Source: Rhynchosporium graminicola (taxonomy: Eukaryota; Ascomycota; Leotiomycetes; Helotiales; Ploettnerulaceae). Taken from it: a stretch of 64,000 nt of DNA. Shown here piece by piece: positions 49,025 through 60,400 of the stretch. The DNA lies in NCBI GenBank assembly GCA_900074885.1, contig FJUW01000033.1:1007041-1071040 (forward strand). The letters run 5' to 3'. Positions within the stretch are counted from its first letter, which is position 1. Every line of letters starts with the position of its first letter. The translations under genes were made by a program, and so were the position numbers. The notes beneath the pieces were generated by a model. It saw only the letters and a list, made by a program, of their open reading frames with translations. It did no database searches and was not told where the DNA came from.

Positions 49025-52000
49025 ACTTTAAGTACTTTACTTAAAGTATTATTAATAAGAGCAAAATAGCCCTTAAAGAAGGATTAGTTATAAGAGAAGA
49101 GTCCTAAGCTAATAAAGTTAAGAAGACTAATAAGTTATTTCGCCTCGGGTTAACTTATTTAATACTTATCATAGAAAGTATAATAACCTAAGATAATTTA
49201 TCCTTTAGTACTAAATATATCTTACGTTTAATAGAGACTAGTTTAAAGCAGACTCCCTTAAGGTATTATAGATTACTTCGTTCCTTTATAATACTATAGC
49301 TTATTAAATCGAACTAGCTTTAAGTATTTTCTTGGTTAATCGATATCCAACCGGGACTTATTCTATTGCTATAACTGGGAAAGATTAAGTTATCTTTCGA
49401 ACTATCGCAGGTTTTACTACTACTAGTAGTAGAGTCTTCAGCTAAGAAAAAGAACTAAACTGAAAAATACTTATTCGGAATTTAATAATAAGGATTTATT
49501 TACGAATATACTACTAAGTTCTATTATAAGATTAGACTAATAATAGATTAAGAGCCTAGTACTACTAAGGCTTTAAGGACTATATTAAGGATGAGCTCTC
49601 TAAGACTAAAAAATTAGATAACTTAAAGGATATAATTAAATCTTCTATTATTATTAAAAATAAATAAATCTAGAAATTAGCGAAAGAGAAAGAAGTATAC
49701 TTTATACTTACTTACTTCTGAAAACCCTAATTTCTTTAGCGATATAATAAATATTAGAGAAACTTTTAGCTTTACTCGAATAATAAATATAATTATTATA
49801 ATCTAATAGAAATAAATAAGATAAAGAGAAGTTCTAAAGGCTAAGCTAAGATATATAAACGCTAAGATAAAAGCTTAAATTATATATATAATAAGCTAGG
49901 ATACTTTGTATACGATTATTCTTAGAAGGAAAAATAAGAAGGAAAACCTTAGAATAAACTTAAGAGAGAATTCGAATTAGCGGAAAAGAAGCTAGATTAC
50001 TAAGAAGCTTCTATCGTAGAATAGAGCTCATAGGAATTTATAGCTTATAAATCTAATAAAGAATTCGAAGAGAACTAAGTTAAACTTCTAGATAAAAATT
50101 AAGAGAGCTAGATTATTAGAGATAAACAAACTTATCGATATAATAATATTTTATATAATAATAAGAATTAGACTCTTCGAAGATATAATAATAAAAGAAG
50201 AATATAAGCTTATAATAGAACTAAGTTCGATTTTATAGAATATTACTAAACTTATAATATACTCGACTAAGATATAGATTACGTATAGCTTATTATAATA
50301 CTATTATTATTATATTCTAAGTAAATATAAGGAATATTAAGAAACGACTAGATTATTATATAGCTTACCTCGAAGAAGAACTTGAACTAAAAGAAATCGA
50401 ATAATTAGATTAACTTCTTCGAATTAAGAATACTTAGGCTATTATGAAGGAAATAAGAAAGAAGCGTTATTAGTAAAAGAGATAATACTTATTAGAACTA
50501 ATAACTTATTAGAGAATAGTACTAGATCTTATCTAAGGATAAGCTGATCTCTATTAATTTATAGTTTATATCTTAATTACTTATAAACCTAGCTTTATAA
50601 CTTAGTTAAATAAAATAATAAGAATAATTATTAAAGAAGTATATAATTACTTCTTAATAGAACTACTCTATTTAGCTTATTACTATTAGAGAGTTCGATT
50701 AGTTAATCTTATTAATTATAATAGATAATATTAAGATTAAAGTACTTATCGATTTAGAAGTAATAAGATATTCTATAAACTTAACTTTTATTAAGAAATA
50801 GAATATTCCTATTACTATTAACTTAAAACTATATCGCTTAATCTTAGTAGATAGAAAGAATACCGGTTTAGATAGATAAGTATATAGAAAGATAAGAGAA
50901 ATAAAAATAGTTATTAATAGATATAAAGAAATACTTTACTTTAAGATTATATTTACTATATAATATAGTATTATATTCAGAATTTTATGGCTATATAATA
51001 TAATATTATATTCGTAATAATATTATATTCGTAATATTATAGCTATATAATTATAATCTTAATATAAACTGAATAACTAAGAGAGTTATATTTAGTAATT
51101 ATAAATATAAGTATAATTAATTAGCTAGTAAATAAGAGGCTAGCGCTACTTTCTTAATAATAATACTTATAGACTCTAGTTCATTAAGTTAGATTCCTAG
51201 TTAGTTAGAACTTACGAATTATCTTAGTTAGATAGATAAAATTATTCGAGAATAACTACTTAAATTATATAAGAAGTTCTTAAAAATATTTAAAGATCTA
51301 TAAGATATAAGAGCTTTACTTAAGTATAAACCTTATGATTATAAGATAAACTTTAAAGATAGATCTATACTTATTATAAAGAAGCTTCGCTATTATAACT
51401 ATAATACTATAAGTATACTTAAGAAGTCTTAAGAGTTAGATATAAAGAAAGAATAGATTCAGAAATCTAAGTTATTATATACTATTAATATATTAGTAAT
51501 TAAGAAAGTAGGATATTATAAAGGAAGGCTTTATAGAGACTATTAAATAATTAATAATAGGATTATAAGAGATATATACTTTTTACTAAATATATAATAT
51601 ACATATTATTAGCTAGCTAAAGTAAAGATATATACTAAATTATATTAATAGAATATATTTAATTTCATTCGAATTAAGAAGAGATACGAGTAGAAAACTG
51701 CTTTCGTATTATATTTAGAGCTATAAGAATATATAGTAATAATACTATTCAACTTAACTAATACTTTAGTTATATATTAAAGATAAAATAATAATATTCT
51801 TAAGGATTTTATTAAGAAGCTCGCTATATACTATCTAGATAATATCTTAGTATATTCGGAAACTATCGAAATATACTAAAGCTATATTATCTAAGTTATA
51901 AAAGCTTTATATAAAGTAGATTCTAAATTGAAATTATTAAAATATAGATTCTTAGTTGAATAAGTTACTTTTCTAAGATATATTATTCGCTTAGAAGAGA

Positions 52001-52674
52001 TAAGTATTAATCTAGAGAAAATAAGAGATATAAAGAAATAAGAGTCTTTAAAGAATATTAAGGATATATAATTATATTTAGGTCTTACTAACTTCTAATA
52101 ATAGTTTATTAGAAACTATTCTAAGATTGTTAAACTACTTATAAGCCTAATAAGAAAAAGTATTCCTCTTATATAGACTAGCTAATATAAGAAGGCCTTT
52201 TAATAAATTAAGAAATAATTTATAAGAGAACTAATTATATATAGTTTCGATAGAGATAAAGAAAATATAATAGAAATAAATAATTTAGATACTTATACTA
52301 ATATAATATACTTATAGTAAGATAATAAAAGACGATTATACTTATTTACTTATTTTTCAGAGAAGATATATTCGATTAAATATAATTATATTATCTATAA
52401 GAAATAACTTATAGCGATTATTAAAGTACTTAAATACTTGAAAATATACTTATAAGAAGCTAAGTTCCCTATTTTTTTATACTAATTATATAAATCTCTG
52501 AACTTTTATAATTATTAAGATCTTAGATAATTATCGATTAGCTTAATAGTCCGAGGAACTTATTTCTTTAAATCTAGTTATTAAGTATATATAAAATAAA
52601 GATAATATCTAAGTAGATACTTTAAGTATATTATTAGATTATAAAGATAATAAGATCTATAGTTAGATCGATTT

Positions 52675-53395
52675 AAATATAATAAAAAAGAAGATTAATT
52701 ATTATAGATATTCTATCTAAATCGAAAGATATATCTAACTGCTAGTGTTCTAATGATATAATTTTCATCCCGTTAGGCTTAGCGTCGAAATTAAATACTT
52801 ATATATATATAGTCTTAGTAGATCTATAATATCTGAGATTTATTTTTTATAAATATATATTTTAAAAAGGCTATATAAGATAGTTTTAAAACCTCTAATC
52901 TATATATAAGCTTAGATAACTAATATATAACTTTTAATAAGAAGATATTTCGAGATATATTAGTAAGATCCACTTTTATTAATATATAAATAAATATCTT
53001 AAAAAGGAGATTTATTAAATATATTATCTAAGTTAAATAAGTTAGAATATATATAAGTACTTAAAATATAAAAATTATTTAATCTATTTTATAAAGCAGC
53101 TTAGTTATAATCGATCTCTCTTACTAGTATCTCTATATATAGCTTATTATATAAGATATTATTATATAAATAAACAATAAAAGTAGAGCAGGCTTAAAAT
53201 ATTTCAAAGACTATTATAATTTTAATATATTTAAATATAACTTTACTATTTTAATCTAAAATAAAATAAGTTAAGAGGCCAAAACAGATCATTTACTACG
53301 ATGCACCTTTTAATTAAAAAAGAAATCTACTTCTTTAAAGTTTCAAAAATTATCGTATTTGAAGCGATCTAATTATATAACGAGATCGCTTTACT
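52675..53395. mobile_element. Unidentified insertion of about 720 bp in C2
   Basis: C2 sequence left of this stretch aligns with C up to about 10,340, and sequence right of it resumes at ctagataata. The borders read gatcgattta (about 52,668) and gatcgcttta (about 53,383), a probable 9-10 bp target duplication with one difference. No terminal repeats, coding motif or match elsewhere in the window were found. The length and duplication would suit a small DNA transposon or a SINE-like element. Confidence 0.4.
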
Positions 53396-54019
53396 TCGAT
53401 GGCTAGATAATAGAGATATAATTACTAATGTTCGAGAAGATATTATAATTAAGCAGGAAATGAAAAGTCCTTAGTATAATAATATATTAAAAGAAGCTTA
53501 GAAAAAAGATAGATTATCCTTAGATAAGACTAGGGAACTTATTATTATAAATATAATTAAGAATAGTATTATGCGAGTGCATAGAAAAATTTAGCTTCTA
53601 TTAAGTTTAGTATAAATATATATTAAGAAATAATACGAGCTTCCTGCGAATAGATATTAAAAGATATAGAGAATATATCTAAGAATTTCAAGAAACTACT
53701 AGTTAGCAGGACTCTAATATATATTTGAAGAAGTATTAGCTAACTATAATACATATATTAAGAATAAGTCTTCTTAATATATATCTTATAAGTAGATAAT
53801 CATAATACTAATACCTCTAACCTCTTAGAAATCGATCTTATAGGACGTTATAAAGCTATTAATACTATCGAAGGATCTGATTATAGAAGTTAGCTATAAT
53901 ATAATACTTATTATTATATAAAAGCTTACTAAATATATCATATTAGTACTAGTCTTATCTACTCTTATAACTGAATATCTAGTATAAGTATTATCTTAAG
54001 GAAGTAGTCTTTAACTACG

Positions 54020-54364
54020 CTAGACCCTTCATATTCTAATATCCTTTGAGATAATATCTTTTTCTCTTGCGAATAATAATATTCAATCTCTTCGAACTTG
54101 CAATATCTTCTGCTTATTCTACTTTCTAAAACTGCCTATCTACATAAATAATAGCCGTAGTAAGTTTCTGAATTTAACCTGTAGTCTTCTAATGATTTCC
54201 GAGAGTATATTATATTTACTCTCTGCTTCAAGACTTGAAACTTCATATTTCCTCGAGTTCTGTAAAGTAAATTCTAATATATCCACTGAAGTATGCCGTT
54301 TATAAATAGGTACTAATACGAAAAATCGACGAGCTATTGAAAGATTTACTACTCTTAATTTTTC
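54020..54364 (-). pseudogene. Mildly degraded coding-like stretch, unidentified
   Basis: On the minus strand 74 codons are open from 54,364 to 54,143 (EKLRVVNLSIARRFFVL... to RNLLRLLFM). The frame then continues to about 54,020 with stops only at positions where Gln or Arg codons are likely (TAG, TGA). It would encode a charged, helical protein segment. The composition is intermediate between the gene island and the RIP-altered blocks. No motif is recognised. It could be the end of a host gene or of another transposon, partly mutated and cut by C2. Confidence 0.3.
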
Positions 54365-54464
54365 TTATAATTTGTCTTCTCCTCACGAGCATAATCCTCT
54401 ATAACTAGACGCCTCTCTGATACCCGGTTCTGATACTAAACCGAGCTCTTTCAAATACTCATAT

Positions 54465-55859
54465 TTACTCTAAACTCTTGAGAATTGCAGGGATAACCTC
54501 GACCTCTGTGAAATCCCAAATCGTGCTTGAACTCCCGGAAGCCCAGTTTGCTCCCGTCCAAAAGGTGTTCGTTAAGCTCTGTAAAGATACCAAACGCTTA
54601 TAGAAGCCGTCTCTGATCTCGTCGATCGAGACGGTCAAAGCAAAGGGGGAATGATTATTACTCGCCTTGATGGCCGTGGAGCGGGAAGGGGGAGGGAGAT
54701 TGAGAGCAGTGCGGATGTTCTGAACCGAGGCCAGGAGATCGGAGATGAATTCATCGTCCGAGGCCTTCGTGGGGGAGGAGTATTGCACCGAATAGAGATT
54801 ATTTACTTCGGTACTGAAATAGTATGCGCCTGGCAGCCCGGGGATGCCAAAGGGGGCTGTGGAGTCGTAGTTGTAAAGAGAGACGCCCTCGGGAAATCCA
54901 GTGTCTGACAAGACTGCGTTCCAGTAGTAGCTGCTGTTAAAGCGAGAGAAGAGTTCTGTTTCTTCTGTGGTCAGATCAAGGAACTGGTCAAGTAGCGCGA
55001 TCGTTGGGGGAATAGTCATGAGGACTTTCTTTGCGTGGATAGTTTGGATGCCCGATGGGGTTTGGGCGGTGAGGGTCACGCAAGAGGGCTCCCGTTTGAT
55101 GGATTTGATGTTGGCGCATTTTACGACGGTACTGCTGCCATTCCCAAGCTTGTGTTCTGCGGCGTCCCAGAGAGCTTGCATGTTGTGATTGGCTTCCGAA
55201 ACTTTGGACTTGTTCTTGCGGGCTGAGACTTGCATGGGGTTGAAAAGCTTCATCACGTAGAGAGTAGGCTGGGCGAGGATGTTGCCCATGCCCTGGAATT
55301 GCAAGAACCCATCGTATGCCAGCGCGCCCAGGTTGTACTTCCGCAAGAAGTCACCCCAGGGCAACAGCAGGTCCTCCGGGACGGGGTCGGGGAGGTGGTA
55401 TCCACGGAAGAAATCGTCGTGATACTGCTCCAGCAGGGCCTGGTATTTGTCTAGTGCTGCAGCGGAGGCATTGGCGTCGACGACAGGCCACGCGGGCCCA
55501 GCGACGGAGTTCTTGAAGTCGACCGCCTTGGGCTGGCCGCCAGGCTTGAAAGGAGCAAGGGGAATGCTGAGGGAGGCGAAGAAGTCTCGGACGGTGGTGG
55601 TATTGACGAGGACTTGCGTGCCGTATTCGAAAGTCTTGCCAGTCGCCGAATCCTCGTAAGTATTGGTATGTCCCCCTAGCCGGCACTCCTTCTCAATAAG
55701 CGCAACCGATTTCCCTAACTGCTGCAGCCGGACGGCCGCGTAAGTGCCGCTGGACCCTCCACCGACAACGACGACATCATACTCAATGGCAGCAGCAATG
55801 GCCACAGAGATGAGACCAGACACTATGATCAGCAAACACAGCCGCTGAAAGAGCATCAT
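54465..55859 (-). CDS. Secreted FAD-dependent oxidoreductase, beta-cyclopiazonate dehydrogenase type
   Basis: A single exon gives 464 residues, normal for this fungal family. A signal peptide (about 1-23, hydrophobic core LLIIVSGLISVAIA) precedes a Rossmann dinucleotide fold: strand YDVVVVG, GGGSSG loop (33-38) and the ribose-binding Glu in ALIEKE (56), followed by RLGGHTNTY (60-68), as in amine-oxidase-like flavoproteins. The C-terminus FWTGANWASGSSSTIWDF resembles the second FAD-contact segment. Several N-glycosylation sites (for example NTT, NAS, NGS, NSS) suit a secreted product. Relatives include the flavin oxidocyclase of cyclopiazonic acid synthesis, but most family members have no known substrate. 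No biosynthetic partner genes are near. The frame is intact and GC-rich despite transposons on both sides. No intron is needed. Confidence 0.85.
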   Translation of the reverse strand: MMLFQRLCLLIIVSGLISVAIAAAIEYDVVVVGGGSSGTYAAVRLQQLGKSVALIEKECRLGGHTNTYEDSATGKTFEYGTQVLVNTTTVRDFFASLSIPLAPFKPGGQPKAVDFKNSVAGPAWPVVDANASAAALDKYQALLEQYHDDFFRGYHLPDPVPEDLLLPWGDFLRKYNLGALAYDGFLQFQGMGNILAQPTLYVMKLFNPMQVSARKNKSKVSEANHNMQALWDAAEHKLGNGSSTVVKCANIKSIKREPSCVTLTAQTPSGIQTIHAKKVLMTIPPTIALLDQFLDLTTEETELFSRFNSSYYWNAVLSDTGFPEGVSLYNYDSTAPFGIPGLPGAYYFSTEVNNLYSVQYSSPTKASDDEFISDLLASVQNIRTALNLPPPSRSTAIKASNNHSPFALTVSIDEIRDGFYKRLVSLQSLTNTFWTGANWASGSSSTIWDFTEVEVIPAILKSLE

Positions 55860-56637
55860 TTTCTTTGAAGGAAAGGATAATTGAAGAACGAAAAGGAAAC
55901 GGAAGAGGGGCCTTTAAGTAGATTCCGTCCGTACTTTGGAATGGTAGGGAGGGGGAGGGTACTGTAAGTCTGTCTGGTACAAGGGATCCAAGGTCGGGGT
56001 GCAAGATGATGAGATGAGGAGGACCGGAAAAGGGACAGCGGCGCTACTTGTACCTTAATCCTCCGTAGATCGATTGATTACCCAGGTCCAGGTATGCTTT
56101 GCCTTTCACCGCTGGTGCTAGGACCTGTATATCTCGGGAGCTAATTTCTTGCTTTGGCTAGTATAGTACTATTGATGAGAATAGAGTTTTATAGTGGGGT
56201 TGATAGTATATCTATCGATTGACTATCAGAGGTTATTTATTAGGGGACCCCTACGGACAGACTATCCTTGCATCAGTCAATCGGATGACACATACCCTAA
56301 TACTACTGTCAAGTTAGTCTGATGATATAGATTATCGAGTTCAGTACAGACAAAGCGATCGCCGTGAAGCGCTTCCTGCGAGCCTACGCAAGGGATCAAG
56401 AACTGTAGACATCCCGAGATTCTGGCCATGGGACTTCTCCGTTTGGGTATGAATTGCGCAGGTATGACTTTTCGGCTGCGGTATCCAATACCTGTCACTG
56501 TAGTATTGCCCAGGCTTAGCACTAGAGGATTATCTGTACGTAAACGTGTTAGCAGCTTTGAAGTTGTTTTTTTGATTTCTACCTTTATCTATAGAGTAGA
56601 TTCAGAACAGATTGCAGGGTTACGCGTGCTACTTAGA
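55860..56637. promoter_or_regulatory. Upstream region of the flavoenzyme gene
   Basis: About 780 bp of ordinary composition that should hold the promoter and 5' UTR. The first 60 bp upstream of the ATG are purine/pyrimidine-biased (rich in tttcc/ctttcc on the coding strand), common before fungal start codons. No clear TATA or CCAAT box was found. From about 56,690 the composition turns AT-rich. Confidence 0.4.
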
Positions 56638-56720
56638 GCTATGAGAGGGACTCGAACCCTATTAGCTGCCCTATAAGATTTAGGGGTTATCAGACTAGAA
56701 CGACTACTATCTCCTATAGT
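56638..56720 (-). pseudogene. tRNA-like remnant with intact B box
   Basis: The minus strand carries an exact RNA polymerase III B box and T-arm, GGTTCGAGTCC (56,658-56,648). Possible acceptor strands are actatag (56,720-56,714) and tcatagc (56,644-56,638), which pair except at two A-C positions explained by G-to-A change. A five-pair stem (ccctaaatcttataggg) lies where an anticodon arm would be, but the loop lacks the usual U33 and I cannot assign an amino acid. It is probably a mutated tRNA gene at the border of a transposon block. Confidence 0.35.
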
Positions 56721-57168
56721 ATTAGGAAAGAGTAGTCTATACATCGCTTATTAAGACTTCTAAAATATTCGCGTCTACTTATATATCTAAGAGTCGCTAG
56801 TAAGTACTATAATTAGGTTAGATATCCGTATAGTTATTTAACTAAATAGTATCCTCTTCTCTCGGCCTTAGTAGTCTATATTTCGCTACTAAGTTTACTT
56901 CTTTATTCTTATATCCCTATAAGCTAAAGCGCTTATTTAACTTCTTATTCCTATTCTTATCCTTATCCTCTGTCTCGAGGTCTATAGGCTCTAGCGGGGT
57001 TATACGTCGAAGGTATCTCGGACCCTTTAGAATACTTAGTTTCCGAGAGACCTCTTACTATTATCTTTTGAACTACTTAAAGTTATACTTCTTATTGTAG
57101 TATATCTTATTATATATAAGTAATCTTTTATTTAGGATCTATTTCTTTAGGAGGTTTTTATATACTAT
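56721..57168 (-). pseudogene. Gypsy element J, Gag C-terminal remnant (left of H)
   Basis: On the minus strand, reading through stops, this gives TYNPARAYRPRDRG followed by a Gln/Glu-rich basic stretch, the type of linker found between capsid and zinc knuckle in gypsy Gags. It continues the Gag at 63,184-64,000 on the same strand once H is removed. The continuation is inferred from strand, order and composition. Confidence 0.4.
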
Positions 57169-57406
57169 TATTAGAATAGTTAGTGTTCAGTGCAGTATCA
57201 CGTGGTAACCTAATCGGGACTAGAGCTAGTGTATAGACCCGGATATTAAAGAATATCCGGGATATATTATAGATCTATAATTATTATAGCTTAAGTAGTT
57301 AAGTTACTTAATAAAGATAATAGTCTAACTTACTAGTATCTAATTCCTCTATAAATATTACTCTTATCCCTATAGGTATATAAGAATAGGGATATTCCTT
57401 TTAATA
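57169..57406 (+). repeat. 5' LTR of Copia H
   Basis: Aligns with 62,947-63,183 along its length. It contains the hairpin at 57,238-57,261 and the shared segment cagtatcacgtggtaacc. Confidence 0.85.
57238..57261 (+). other. Perfect hairpin in the LTR of H (also 63,016-63,039)
   Basis: A 10-bp perfect stem, cccggatatt with aatatccggg, surrounds a 4-nt loop aaag. It is unchanged in the second LTR at 63,016-63,039, while surrounding bases differ. It might act in transcript ending or packaging; the role is not known. Confidence 0.7.
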
Positions 57407-57437
57407 TATTATAAGCCCCGGTAGGACGTAACTTCGA

Positions 57438-57635
57438 ATCGATAAAAGTAAGGCGATCGATTTAAGCCCTAATAAGTAAGATAAGAGTATTCTAGTTAAT
57501 ATAAGAAGATTAAAGGGCTAAGTAAGAATACTAATAATCGACGAAAGTAAGGCGATCGATTAAAATCCCTAATATATAAGATAAGGGTATTCTAATTAAA
57601 GTAAGAAGACTAAAAAGCTACGTAAGAGTACTAAT
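57438..57635 (+). repeat. Tandem duplication in Copia H leader, 2 x 99 bp
   Basis: Copies start at 57,438 (atcgataaaagtaaggcgat) and 57,537 (atcgacgaaagtaaggcgat) and each ends ...gtactaata or a variant. A further shorter repeat (tatacgactcgtagactctag) recurs at about 57,678 and 57,760. The 99-bp pair is also present in fragment G, so it is an old feature of the family. Confidence 0.8.
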
Positions 57636-57959
57636 AATAACCGGAGAGCTATAAGTAAGAAGGCCTTTAATACTAACTATACGACTCGTAGACTCTAGAG
57701 GGAGATCTATAATAATAATCCGAGGATAATAAGAAAGACTATTCCTTATAAAAATAACTATACGACTCGTAAACTTCAGAGGAAACTCTATAACTATAAA
57801 GTCGAGTAGCAAGTAAGTAAGCTACTCGTAACCCTTAAACCGAGTATAGCCTCTATATAAACTAATAGCTAGTAAAAGATAAATATCTACTAAATATATA
57901 TATATACTAAGTTAATTATAGTTAACTTATAGAAAATCTAGTCGACTATATCGAGTACT

Positions 57960-59210
57960 ATGTGATAACTATAGGATAAAATAGAGAAAGATAATAAGCT
58001 ACTAATCTTAAGCTATAAGAACTATAATAAATAGTTTCTATAAGCTAAAGTTAAGATTAAAGGAAAAGGTATATTCTATATAATAGATACTAGTAAGATT
58101 AACTTTACTTAGATAACTCGAGACGGAATAAAAGGCAAAAGTATACTAGAGACTACCTCCGAAAGCATACTATTAGTATTAACTATAAACGACCTTATAA
58201 GCGATTTCGAGAGGCTCAGCGGAATATAGAATCTAAATAAAGCCGAGAAATAGGTATCCGACGACTCGAAGGCCTTAGATATTATAATCGAAGGACTTAG
58301 TAATAATAATATTATATTACTTAATAAGTATAATTTAGTAGGAGTACTATAAACTAAACTAAAAGTTAAATATAATAGAACGAACTCGTTAATAGCAAAT
58401 ATATATATAACGAAGATTCAGACTTTTATATTTAATAAGGATAATAGGATAGATAGATTATAGCGAAACCTAAAGGAATACTATAGGAAGCTTATTACTA
58501 CTAATATAGAAATAGGAAAATTATATTCCGATAAGGCCCTTTTCTACTTACTTATCTTATTACTACGAAAGTAAGATTATTATACTACTATCCTTAAAAG
58601 CCTTAGACTATAGCTTCTAATAACTACTAACGAAAAGGTAAAAGCCTTAGAAGAATATAAATTAATACTATAAGACCTTAGTACTAAGAGTAATAACTAT
58701 AGTAAAGAAAGAGTATATATAGTATAGAAATAATATAAGTAGGTATACTATTACCTGAACTATTATTCTTAAGAAAATAGTAGTTTATTAGACTGAAGTA
58801 TAATAAGTATTTCTTATAAGTATTTCTACTACGGATCTAGCGATTACTTTATTACTAACTACGAATTCCAGACTATAAGCAAAGAGTATACTAAGAACTT
58901 CTATTTAGAAAAAGAAAGGAAAAAGTATAGTAAATTAACTTATAAGATCGGATTATAAGTAAAAGATAAGAAATCGCGATCTTCTTATATTAGTAAAAAA
59001 GAACGCTCTATTAAGCTAAATTCTAGAGACTTACGATAGAAGAAAAGAGAATATATTACTATCGTAGAATCTAATTTAGATACTAATAAAGACTTAGAAG
59101 ACTCTAGAAAAGATATAAGCGAATTATCTAGTTCTAATAATAATACTATAGAGAAAGTTATATTATTAAAAGAATTAATAAGTAAGAGCACTCCTAAAGA
59201 CTAAATAGTT
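57960..59210 (+). pseudogene. Gag remnant of Copia H
   Basis: A plus-strand frame broken by stops is collinear with G 40,980-42,120. It includes a helical capsid-like region (around 58,280-58,560) and a Lys/Ser/Asp-rich C-terminal region (around 58,960-59,200). A zinc-knuckle candidate near 58,800-58,870 is too mutated to call. Confidence 0.5.
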
Positions 59211-59639
59211 AATATAAGCGTAAGTTTATCTATAACTAATTAACTCTACTTATTTAGGGAATTAAGACTAATATCTAAAGTTTATATATAAGTAGGAGAA
59301 GGAATACTATCTTCTCGTATATAAGGAATAGCGCTAGTTAAGGCTATAGATAGAACTTCCTACTATTTAGATAATATACTCTTTATTTCTAAACTAAGTA
59401 TTAATTTAATCTCTATAAAGAAACTCTATAAAAGTAGTTACCTCGGAAAGTTTAATAATAAAAGTATCTAGATTATAAAAAGTAATAAGAAAGTCTTAAA
59501 AGCGATATAATCTTAAGGCTTATGTATTATAAAATATATCTCTAAAGCTTTTAATAGATAAGTAATTAGTAATAGATAAGTTAACTATAGTTAATATAAA
59601 TAGCTAGCGTATAAGCTAAAAGTACTTCTAGCTACTAAA

Positions 59640-60400
59640 GCAGACGAGAATACCTTAGATAACTTAGACAACGCAGAAGGAAAAGAGCTCGAATAATACC
59701 TTAAGTACTATCGACGATTTATATACTTTAGACTTAATAAGATTCGGAACTTATATAAAATAATTATACTCTAAAAGAGAATTAAGATCCCTAAGGATCT
59801 AGATATCTATAATATATATACTCTTACGAAAATAAAGAACTAAATTCTAAAGTAACTAAGTCTCTAGCTTACTAAGATCCTCGATCTAGTATAATTCGAT
59901 ATCGCTAGATTATTTCTGCTTATAATATAAGGAAACTACTACTTCCTAATAATTATTAATATCTATTCTCGATAAGATTAGATAATTCTACTAAAAGCTA
60001 AGAGCGATACCTACTAGGCACTTAAGGACTAGAAAGTTAGAGTTAAGCTATAATCCGAAAAGAAGATTAAACGCGCGAGATCTAATAATATACCGGAACT
60101 ACTAAAAGCTACCTCTAATTAGAAAGCTAAAGATAGAATACTAGTATAGTTAATAACTATTATATTATCGCACTAGAATAGACCTACTGAAAGATTAATT
60201 TAAACCGTAGAATTCGATATATATATAATACTTAAAGAAGTATAGCTACTATTAGAATTCTAGGACGAAGCTACTAAAGCTAATTTATATATAAGAAACT
60301 ATACTATTACTAGACTAATAATTAATAATCAAAAGACTTATTCTATAAAAGCTTTTACTAAAGAAATATTATTAATCGATTATATTTGTAAATAAGAAAG
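59640..60400 (+). pseudogene. Integrase remnant of Copia H
   Basis: Reading the plus strand through stops gives LVQFDIARLFLLII.GNYYFLIIINIYSRQD near 59,885-59,975. This is the Copia integrase catalytic core (normally D-x-x-GP...GxxYFLTIIDDYSR). Its position between gag and RT is diagnostic of Ty1/Copia order. Confidence 0.7.

Larger units (their letters stand above)
48669..54013 (+). mobile_element. Element C2, 3'-truncated second copy of gypsy C
   Basis: The 5' LTR (48,669-49,024) is followed by gag, protease, RT, RNase H and part of integrase, collinear with 3,155 to about 10,960 of C. At 50,797-50,830 the protease-to-RT junction that B1 and B2 interrupt in C is continuous. Similarity ends within the integrase core at about 54,013, next to the flavoenzyme island, and there is no 3' LTR. 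A non-homologous stretch of about 720 bp interrupts it at 52,675-53,395. Confidence 0.8.
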
